From an uncultured Pseudomonadales bacterium (GTDB lineage: Bacteria; Pseudomonadota; Gammaproteobacteria; Pseudomonadales; Cellvibrionaceae), in contig CALIUX010000022.1 of the NCBI GenBank assembly GCA_938048505.1, positions 1 through 10,845 on the forward strand: a stretch of 10,845 nucleotides of DNA. Reading direction: 5' to 3'. The first letter of the stretch is position 1. Each line of letters begins with the position of its first letter. Below are positions 5,559 to 10,845 of the stretch, in pieces. The notes beneath the pieces were generated by a model. It was not told the DNA's origin and did not search any database. It saw only the letters and a program-made list of their open reading frames with translations. Made by a program: the position numbers and the translations under genes.

Positions 5559-6803
5559 ATGGCGCGCCTACAGTCTCCACTCGCCCAATATGCGGTTATC
5601 ACCGGTAACTACTGGGTATTTACCTTAACTGACGGCGCGCTGCGCATGCTGATCGTCTTGCATTTCCATGCACTGGGCTACTCGGCTTTCTCCATCGCAT
5701 TACTTTTTTTGCTCTATGAACTGTTTGGTGTCATCACTAATTTAGTTGGGGGCTGGCTGGGCGCACGCTTTGGACTAAACAAAACAATGCATATTGGCCT
5801 CATGCTGCAGGTTATGGCCTTGAGTATGCTGCTTGCACCCGCAGCGTGGCTCACCGTACCATGGGTGATGGCTGCACAGGCGCTGTCTGGTATTGCTAAA
5901 GACCTTAATAAAATGAGTGCTAAAAGCGCCATTAAGCAATTTGCCCCTTCACCAGCGCAAGATAGCTCGCCCTCTAAAAGTAATGCGCTTTACCGCTGGG
6001 TGGCTGTACTCACAGGGTCAAAAAATGCTCTCAAAGGAGTCGGTTTTTTCTTAGGCACAGCATTATTGTACTGGCTAGGGTTTCAGCTGACCGTCTTATC
6101 AATGGCGTTAGCTTTGCTTGCTACTGGGCTAATCAGCCGCACGCTTTTGCAAAATAATTTAGGACAGACTAAGCAAAAAACGCCTTTTAAAGCCATTTTT
6201 TCAAAGTCCTCAAAAATTAATCTTTTATCAGCCGCGCGATTTTTTTTATTTGGCGCACGGGATATTTGGTTTGTCGTTGCGCTGCCGGTTTATTTATCTC
6301 ATCAAATGGGTTGGTCTCATTTATGGGTAGGCGGATTTTTTGCGATTTGGATTATGGGTTATGGGGCGATACAAGCACTAACACCGCATATTGTTAAGTC
6401 ACATCACACAGCGCCGGGTAACGACTTTCGTTCACCTTTTGCTTTATCGCAATGGGCCTTGGGGTTAAGTGTTATAACAGCTCTACTTGCTATATTTTTT
6501 TCTGCATCAGCGCTCATTTTAACGGGAGGGCTTTTTTCTTTTGGCATCGTTTTCGCCATCAACTCAAGCATGCATTCTTATTTGATTGTGCACTATGCCA
6601 GAAATGATGGCGCGTCACTGGATGTGGGGTTTTATTATATGGCTAATGCCGCAGGCCGCTTAATAGGCACTCTGCTTTCAGGAGCGGTATATCAAGGGTA
6701 TGGTTTAGGCGCATGTTTGTGGGTGGCGACTTTTTTCTTACTTGCTTCTGCAGTCTGCGCAGCTTTAATCCCTCTTTACCAAAGGGCAAACGCTCAAAAA
6801 TAA
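5559..6803 (+). CDS. arsJ: Organoarsenical efflux MFS transporter ArsJ
   Basis: ArsJ is an inner-membrane major facilitator that expels 1-arseno-3-phosphoglycerate made by the partner dehydrogenase. Outside the cell the product breaks down, so the net effect is arsenate efflux. The 414-residue protein has about 12 hydrophobic segments. Recognisable family stretches are GNYWVFTLTDGALRMLIVLHF (16-36), YELFGVITNLVGGWLGARFGL (53-73) and SGIAKDLNKMSAKSAIK (110-126), followed by a polar central loop (127-145). The C-terminal half has FLFGARDIWFVVALPVYL (229-246). Length and the first 75 residues fit ArsJ well. Pairing with a GAPDH gene supports the call strongly. Only a close GAG precedes the ATG, so translation may be coupled to the upstream gene. 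No arsR, arsB or arsC is adjacent. Confidence 0.9.
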   Translation: MARLQSPLAQYAVITGNYWVFTLTDGALRMLIVLHFHALGYSAFSIALLFLLYELFGVITNLVGGWLGARFGLNKTMHIGLMLQVMALSMLLAPAAWLTVPWVMAAQALSGIAKDLNKMSAKSAIKQFAPSPAQDSSPSKSNALYRWVAVLTGSKNALKGVGFFLGTALLYWLGFQLTVLSMALALLATGLISRTLLQNNLGQTKQKTPFKAIFSKSSKINLLSAARFFLFGARDIWFVVALPVYLSHQMGWSHLWVGGFFAIWIMGYGAIQALTPHIVKSHHTAPGNDFRSPFALSQWALGLSVITALLAIFFSASALILTGGLFSFGIVFAINSSMHSYLIVHYARNDGASLDVGFYYMANAAGRLIGTLLSGAVYQGYGLGACLWVATFFLLASAVCAALIPLYQRANAQK

Positions 6804-6849
6804 CCACTCAATAACTTCATTCAAGAACAGATCGTTAACGATAACCACT
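6800..6849. repeat. Direct repeat and perfect palindrome at the arsJ/fleN convergent junction
   Basis: ATAACCACT occurs at 6800-6808, over the arsJ stop, and again at 6841-6849, just inside the fleN-like gene end. A perfect 12-base palindrome, ATCGTTAACGAT (6831-6842), spans the fleN stop codon. There is no T-run, so it is not a normal intrinsic terminator, although the 31-base gap must end both transcripts somehow. It may be chance or the scar of a small duplication. Confidence 0.35.
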
Positions 6850-7656
6850 AGCAGACAGTAAGCGCTCAAAGAAGAACTCTAAATGTCCACGAGGATTATA
6901 TTTTGCCGGAAGTTGATCTAATTTTTCAGCAATGCTACGTATTGCAGCAGCGGGTTTACTCTCTGGCGAGCGCATCAAAATCGGCTGATTTGACTGTACC
7001 GAGTCCGTTACTTGCTCGTCGTGGGGAATCGCGCCGATGTAATGAAGCGACGCTTCTAAGCAACGTGAGCAAGCATTATTCAAACGCTTAAATACAGTAT
7101 GAGCGGTTGCTATATTGTGCGTATTGCTCACAACAATATGAAAGCGCGGGATATTATGCGTTTTACTCAGAAGGCTAATAAGTGCATGTGTATGCACTAA
7201 TGAAGACGGCTCATCTGACATCACGATTGTCACTTCTTGCGCAGCGCATAAAAAATTCAGTGATGTATTCGAAACGCCTGCTTCAGTATCAATCAGTAAT
7301 GTATCAATTTGATCGGCCAAAGGGTTAAAGGCATGAATAATGCCCGCATGCTCAATAGAGCTTAAATTCGCCATATCACGCAACCCCATCGCAGCAGGCA
7401 CAATTTTCATACCACCAGGGCCCTCTACCATGACCTGCTCAACGGTACGCCTTGCACTGAGTACATCTTTAAGTGTAAACAATGGATCAAGGCCTAAAAA
7501 CGGCGTGACGTTTGCCATACCAAGATTAGCATCCAGTAATACTGTACGGCGATTCATTTCAGAGAAGGCAACCCCTAGGTTGATCGCTAAGTTGGTTTTT
7601 CCTACGCCACCTTTACCACTTGTTATAGCAATGACTTTAACCGCATCATTCGACAT
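6835..7656 (-). CDS. fleN: Orphan FleN/FlhG-like MinD-family ATPase
   Basis: FleN (FlhG) is a membrane-associated ATPase that limits polar flagellar number and restrains FleQ. The 273-residue protein carries the deviant Walker A GKGGVGKT (14-21) and LLDANLGMANV (40-50). The Walker B region is LLIDTEAGVSN (120-130), followed by SDEPSSL (147-153). The FleN-typical tail NPRGHLEFFFERLL (254-267) is a probable amphipathic membrane-targeting helix. Alignment from memory to Pseudomonas FleN is good across the whole length. One oddity is Asn44 where MinD/FleN proteins have the second Asp of DxD (MinD D40), a catalytic residue. No flhF, fliA or other flagellar gene is adjacent, so it may be a paralogue with a different job. 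GAG lies about 8 bases before ATG 7656. The fleN label is by similarity. Confidence 0.75.
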   Translation of the reverse strand: MSNDAVKVIAITSGKGGVGKTNLAINLGVAFSEMNRRTVLLDANLGMANVTPFLGLDPLFTLKDVLSARRTVEQVMVEGPGGMKIVPAAMGLRDMANLSSIEHAGIIHAFNPLADQIDTLLIDTEAGVSNTSLNFLCAAQEVTIVMSDEPSSLVHTHALISLLSKTHNIPRFHIVVSNTHNIATAHTVFKRLNNACSRCLEASLHYIGAIPHDEQVTDSVQSNQPILMRSPESKPAAAIRSIAEKLDQLPAKYNPRGHLEFFFERLLSASGYR

Positions 7657-7884
7657 ATTTTTACTCTGAATACAACATGACCACGCAACACATTTTTAAA
7701 ACAAATACGCTTAAAATGTACCTTTTTAAATACACATTAAGCTAAGGAGTCAGGCACTCTGCAAGAAAATATGCATAAGAACCTCCGTCAAGGATTTGTC
7801 TGAAAATGGATAATTACTGTAACGTTAGCAACATATATTCCGATCGTTTTCAAATACCTTGCTAAAGAGGCTTTTAGGCGATCA

Positions 7885-7912
7885 ATGCTGTCTCAATAAA
7901 GACCAACAGCAT
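7885..7912. repeat. Inverted repeat ATGCTGT/ACAGCAT
   Basis: Perfect 7-base arms at 7885-7891 and 7906-7912 enclose 14 bases. They lie about 155 bases before the methyltransferase start. The spacing of arm centres, about 21 bases or two helical turns, would suit a dimeric regulator. A leader hairpin is an alternative. The centre does not match the 16-base spacing of a LexA box. Confidence 0.3.
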
Positions 7913-7982
7913 GTTTCGATAGGTATTCCCTGAGCATGTAAAAAGCATTTTGAATCAATTACCTAACGTGACCCATGTATTA

Positions 7983-8014
7983 TTGACGCAAGCTAGTGAA
8001 ACAAAGCGTATGAT
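7983..8014 (+). promoter_or_regulatory. Possible promoter with Ada-box-like AAAGCG before the methyltransferase gene
   Basis: TTGACG (7983-7988) resembles a -35 and TATGAT (8009-8014) matches the -10 consensus at 5 of 6 positions. The 20-base spacer is too long for a normal promoter. Within it, AAAGCGTA (8003-8010) shares AAAGCG with the E. coli Ada box (AAAGCGCA). A long spacer could reflect activator dependence, but six bases can match by chance. Confidence 0.25.
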
Positions 8015-8067
8015 GAGCAGATCACCAACAATGGCCTACATGCATCATTCGCGGAGAAAAAGACACC

Positions 8068-8964
8068 ATGACAACAGAAGCGCACACAACTCAGCTCAAC
8101 ACGCCTATACACGGAATACTTCAAAAAGAAGAAGTGCAAAAAGGAGCACTTAAAGAAAAACTGAAACAACAGAGGGTAATTGAAAGCTACCTTGGTTATG
8201 AGCATAACGGCCATACGCAACGCCACTGCGCAGAAATAGAGTCAGCTTTTGCGCAGTGGGCGGGTATAGAGCCTAGCGCTTTTTGTGCATCCTTAACACC
8301 AATATCAATTCGCTCGAATTTAAATTGTTTTCATACTCACCACACGTCAAAGCCACTAAACAATATAGCAATTCAGGCCATGACAGATAAAGACGCGTCA
8401 GGCCATATATATTACAGCCTGACAATGACCCACTTTGGTCAAGTCATTCTGGCATCAACTCAACAGGGTGTTTGCTTACTGTATTTTTGTGCCGCAAATC
8501 GTACTACTGTAGATAGTGATGCCTTGGAGATTGTTCAGCATGCTTTTCCTTATGCAAGCCTTCAAAACACTTACGATATACACCAAAAAAATGCTTTAGA
8601 GGCATTAAGTGCGTTATTCAATCTATCGAATAAAGGGCGGTGTAAGCAGAACTTACCAAATAAAGCGTTAGTCAATAAAGAGCCTGTCAAACTACACCTT
8701 TACGGTACAGACTTTCAGCATTGTGTTTGGAAGCAATTACTCACTCTACCATATGGGCGCCTTGCTACCTACAGTGATATTGCTCAGGCAATTGGTCGTC
8801 CAAGCGCTGTACGAGCGGTAGCAAGTGCTATTGGCAAGAACCCTATTGCAGGTTTAATACCTTGCCATCGCATTGTACAAAAAACAGGGGCAATGGGGGG
8901 TTATCGGTGGGGGGTCGAGAAAAAACTCAGTCTTATTGGGTGGGAGTCTCTGCTCTCTATTTAG
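8068..8964 (+). CDS. Methylated-DNA-[protein]-cysteine S-methyltransferase with degenerate N-terminal domain
   Basis: This is a suicide DNA repair protein that moves the alkyl group from O6-methylguanine to its own cysteine. The C-terminal 90 residues are a complete MGMT/Ogt domain. FQHCVWKQLLTLPYGRLATY leads to the DNA-binding RAVASAIGKNPI, then LIPCHRIV with acceptor Cys266, then TGAMGGYRWGVEKKL. Before it is a ribonuclease-H-like N-domain containing YYSLTMTHFGQVILASTQQGVCLLYF. The first 100 residues contain FAQWAGIEPSAFCASLTP, which resembles the end of an AraC helix-turn-helix in Ada-type proteins. The rest of that domain, including the second helix-turn-helix, is missing, as is Ada's metal-binding N-domain. 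It is therefore probably repair-only. GGAG lies 11 bases before the ATG. The bidirectional terminator at 8978-9014 ends the transcript. Confidence 0.88.
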   Translation: MTTEAHTTQLNTPIHGILQKEEVQKGALKEKLKQQRVIESYLGYEHNGHTQRHCAEIESAFAQWAGIEPSAFCASLTPISIRSNLNCFHTHHTSKPLNNIAIQAMTDKDASGHIYYSLTMTHFGQVILASTQQGVCLLYFCAANRTTVDSDALEIVQHAFPYASLQNTYDIHQKNALEALSALFNLSNKGRCKQNLPNKALVNKEPVKLHLYGTDFQHCVWKQLLTLPYGRLATYSDIAQAIGRPSAVRAVASAIGKNPIAGLIPCHRIVQKTGAMGGYRWGVEKKLSLIGWESLLSI

Positions 8965-8977
8965 CAACATCACATAA

Positions 8978-9014
8978 AAAAAGCCCAGGCATAGATTCAA
9001 AACCTGGGCTTTTT
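8978..9014. terminator. Bidirectional intrinsic terminator
   Basis: AAAAAGCCCAGG (8978-8989) pairs perfectly with CCTGGGCTTTTT (9003-9014) around a 13-base loop. The GC core is 7 base pairs with A and T runs on both sides, so it works in either direction. It lies between the convergent methyltransferase stop (8962-8964) and the DUF5666 gene stop (9045-9047) and can serve both. Confidence 0.92.
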
Positions 9015-9044
9015 AAATGCATCGATATAATGCCTATCAGAGCC

Positions 9045-10739
9045 CTATAATCTAATTTCAATAGCTAGTGCAATAAAGTAATCGTTTTGGGAATAGCCTT
9101 CAACGCGTATCTTTGTCCCTTGCTGTAATGCATCGATGTCGGTATAGAATCGCTGACCAGCATCAGAAGATTCTTCATCAAATGGCAGCGTCTCATCAGC
9201 GGCAACTTCCTCAACAATACGCACAACGTCAGCTAATTGCTCTGGAGTCAACTGGCCAGAAGGTGGGAGAATGGTCGGCTCATTTTCCAGGTTTTCATCT
9301 GGAATCAGGGGATCAGACGCAGTATAAAAAAGCGTTTTTTCACTGATAATGACGATACTGTTCTTGCTCCATTCCAATGTGGTAAAAGGCGTTTCGATGA
9401 AATCACCCGCACCAATCTCAGCACCTTCTTCTGCTCGAAAAAGACTCAGGACTGTACCTTCGTTTTCATATTCACTTGTTTCAGATTCAACTATTTCGGT
9501 TTCAACTATTTCAGTTTCAATATTGTCACCATTAATGGCTTCTTCTTCTGCATTAAACCCCTCAATCTCTTGATCAATACTATCCTCTTCTACTGGAGGA
9601 TCATTACTCTCATTAGAATCATCTAGCTCAGAGGGGGTATCGAGTGGCTCGTCAATTTCATCTGAAATATCTTCATTTTCAAAGTCAGGATCTGTGAATA
9701 AATCGAGATCAGACGATGTATCCAGCTCGATAGTAGCGGCCTGAACAACACCATCACTATCAAGCGAGCCGACAACAGTAATTAATTGATTGTTTTGTAA
9801 AGCATCGATATTACCGCCAACAAAGCGCGTTTCGGGTGCTAGCTTCACGGAATAACCCGACACTTCAAACGTATCACCTAGTTCATAGCCTTCCACAAGA
9901 CCAAATATAATAAAGGGAACACTCTCTAACTCTTTAGGCGTAATGCGATCGTCACGTAAGCGCACACTGGTCGCAACAATTTGCTGTGTCGCGGGGTTAA
10001 AGGCACCAGTAACGGATACTGCATCACCATTATCAAAATTATTGACGACTGCAGCATTACTGTAGTCAATCACCACCCCTTGCAAACGAAACGATTGATT
10101 AGTCTCATCTTGATCGAAGACAAGACCCGATAATACATCTTGCGTCTGTCTCGCTGCATATATGCGAGTTGCAATAATATCGCCTTCATTGTTACTTGGG
10201 CCACTGACTTCGACTCGATCACCTAAAGCCAAGTCAGATAGGCTGCGTGCGCCCAAATTACTATCGAATAGCGTATTAGATGAAAGTCTTATGATTTGAT
10301 TTGCGATGGCAAGAGCGTTATCAGATAAGTCAATCGCTGTTATCGCGCCAATAACAGGGGCTTCATAAAAAACCATGTCAACAACATCACCGCTTTCGAG
10401 CACTCTGTCTTCTGCATCAGTGCGAACAAACAAAGTGACGTAATCACCCACAGCAAGATTGCTTTCTGCAGATACCTGTCCTTGCGCAAAGATTTTAGCC
10501 TCATCGGTGTTGTAGCGAATACCATCGATGATAATACTGCCAAAGCCATCAATTGATCCTACAACTGGCGCTAGCCCGCTCCCATCAATGATACTGTTAT
10601 TTGGATCACCACCCGCAAGCTTATTATCATCACCACAAGCAACAAGTCCCATACCGAGTACAGCAATGCCCACTCGTGCAATAAATGACCGTGAAGGCTT
10701 TCCCATACTTTGAATCACTTTGTTAATTAGGGTTAACAT
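9045..10739 (-). CDS. DUF5666 repeat lipoprotein with long acidic linker
   Basis: ATG 10739 is preferred because GAGG lies 7 bases before it. ATG 10745, two codons earlier, would put that motif one base away. The 564-residue protein starts with a lipoprotein signal ending in lipobox LVAC (Cys35), followed by Gly-Asp-Asp. With no Asp at +2, it should be sorted to the outer membrane. The mature part holds about five DUF5666-like beta modules, near residues 60-125, 129-195, 202-261, 280-339 and a split last one around 426-564. Typical modules read GSIDGFGSIIIDGIRY or LALGDRVEVSG. Between the fourth and fifth modules, residues 340-428 are an extremely acidic, low-complexity Asp/Glu/Ser/Asn linker. 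The gene follows a probable DUF6502 gene by 15 bases. The molecular role of DUF5666 proteins is not established. Confidence 0.78.
   Translation of the reverse strand: MLTLINKVIQSMGKPSRSFIARVGIAVLGMGLVACGDDNKLAGGDPNNSIIDGSGLAPVVGSIDGFGSIIIDGIRYNTDEAKIFAQGQVSAESNLAVGDYVTLFVRTDAEDRVLESGDVVDMVFYEAPVIGAITAIDLSDNALAIANQIIRLSSNTLFDSNLGARSLSDLALGDRVEVSGPSNNEGDIIATRIYAARQTQDVLSGLVFDQDETNQSFRLQGVVIDYSNAAVVNNFDNGDAVSVTGAFNPATQQIVATSVRLRDDRITPKELESVPFIIFGLVEGYELGDTFEVSGYSVKLAPETRFVGGNIDALQNNQLITVVGSLDSDGVVQAATIELDTSSDLDLFTDPDFENEDISDEIDEPLDTPSELDDSNESNDPPVEEDSIDQEIEGFNAEEEAINGDNIETEIVETEIVESETSEYENEGTVLSLFRAEEGAEIGAGDFIETPFTTLEWSKNSIVIISEKTLFYTASDPLIPDENLENEPTILPPSGQLTPEQLADVVRIVEEVAADETLPFDEESSDAGQRFYTDIDALQQGTKIRVEGYSQNDYFIALAIEIRL
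9486..9524. repeat. 15-base tandem repeat inside the acidic linker
   Basis: TTCAACTATTTCGGT (9486-9500) and TTCAACTATTTCAGT (9501-9515) differ by one base, and a partial third copy starts TTCAATATT (9516-9524). On the coding minus strand they give the repeated peptide ETEIV. The unit is a multiple of three, so gain or loss keeps the frame. The near identity suggests recent slippage and a linker that varies in length between strains. Confidence 0.7.
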
Positions 10740-10754
10740 GAGCATACCTCATTC

Positions 10755-10845
10755 TCAATCTTTGCGTTCAATGCCATAAAGGCCCACACCAATTCGGGAT
10801 TTAGGGTTTGGGTTACCAGGGTCAATTTGATGTTCGACGAGCCAT
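10755..10845 (-). CDS. C-terminal end of a probable DUF6502 family protein (runs off right edge)
   Basis: A leftward frame is open from the right edge and ends at TGA 10757-10755, giving 29 codons. Its last residues, NPKSRIGVGLYGIERKD, resemble the C-terminus of DUF6502 proteins (a Gly-Val-Gly-Leu/Ile-Tyr motif near the end). DUF6502 genes are often found in front of DUF5666 lipoproteins in gammaproteobacteria, by my recollection. The stop is 15 bases before the DUF5666 ATG, and the GAGG ribosome-binding site for that gene lies in the gap, so the two are almost certainly cotranscribed. The family call rests on a short tail plus context. Confidence 0.5.
   Translation of the reverse strand, partial: WLVEHQIDPGNPNPKSRIGVGLYGIERKD

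Larger units (their letters stand above)
7657..8067. other. Divergent intergenic region between fleN-like and methyltransferase genes
   Basis: This 411-base stretch must hold the promoters of both outward-facing genes. It contains a 7-base inverted repeat ATGCTGT/ACAGCAT (7885-7891 and 7906-7912, 14-base centre). A small hairpin CTAAA/TTTAG lies near 7862-7877, and a possible promoter near 7983-8014. A short rightward frame at 7950-8153 overlaps the methyltransferase start in another frame and lacks support. No tRNA, LexA box or sigma-54 promoter was recognised. Confidence 0.5.

Noticed and set aside
7885..7912. LexA (SOS) box before the methyltransferase gene
   Set aside because: The CTGT and ACAG halves are present, but separated by 14 bases instead of 8, so the site does not fit LexA.
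7950..8153. Rightward frame of 67 codons overlapping the methyltransferase start
   Set aside because: Its composition (His/Arg/Ser-rich) is unlike a real protein and it lies out of frame over the better-supported gene.
9237..9626. Rightward open frames over the DUF5666 gene (9113-9626)
   Set aside because: They are antisense to the acidic tract, whose Asp/Glu/Ser codons avoid stops on the other strand. The peptides are Phe/Ile-rich and have no ribosome-binding site.
1..10845. A novel defence or mobile system
   Set aside because: No integrase, transposase, nuclease, toxin-antitoxin pair or CRISPR repeat is present. The genes are metabolic, envelope, regulatory and repair genes.

Overview
The window looks like the chromosome of a free-living, probably marine gammaproteobacterium. 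The support is a FleN-type (pseudomonad-like) ATPase, a DUF2489 membrane protein, a DUF6502/DUF5666 lipoprotein pair and an ArsJ-type arsenate detoxification pair, all in moderately AT-rich DNA. The species cannot be named from this sequence. No insertion sequence, CRISPR array, rRNA or tRNA was seen.

Layout. Positions 1-158 hold the start of a leftward secreted protein with a signal peptide and an Asp-rich 'DTDGDG' motif. Next comes an AT-rich spacer of about 800 bases. It carries TGAAT/ATTCA palindromes that look like TetR-family operators (663-704) and, just before the regulator gene, a more GC-rich, coding-like tail without a start (839-961). The tetR-type gene (968-1579) converges on, and overlaps by 24 bases, a leftward outer-membrane beta-barrel candidate (DUF4421-like, 1556-2560). 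A leftward DUF2489 protein (2793-3293) is divergent from glutamate racemase murI (3372-4307).

The clearest functional unit is 4472-6803: an ArsJ-associated glyceraldehyde-3-phosphate dehydrogenase followed 13 bases later by the MFS exporter ArsJ. The dehydrogenase forms 1-arseno-3-phosphoglycerate from arsenate and ArsJ exports it. No arsR, arsB or arsC lies nearby. Instead, a sequence matching a Pho box at 14 of 18 positions (4389-4406) sits 10 bases before a good -10 hexamer. This suggests that phosphate starvation, not ArsR, may switch the operon on. That is an inference from sequence, not a demonstrated fact.

Converging on arsJ is a solitary fleN/flhG-like gene (6835-7656) with an intact Walker A motif but Asn in place of the catalytic Asp equivalent to MinD D40. 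A 411-base spacer follows, then a methylguanine-DNA methyltransferase (8068-8964) whose N-terminus looks like a decayed AraC helix-turn-helix. A strong bidirectional terminator (8978-9014) separates it from a leftward DUF5666 lipoprotein (9045-10739), which lies 15 bases behind the tail of a probable DUF6502 gene running off the right edge.

The genes are mostly small independent units. Only GAPDH-arsJ and DUF6502-DUF5666 look like tight operons. The observations most worth checking are the Pho box on the arsenate operon, the D-to-N change in the orphan FleN, and the apparent gene remnant between TetR-like operators and tetR.
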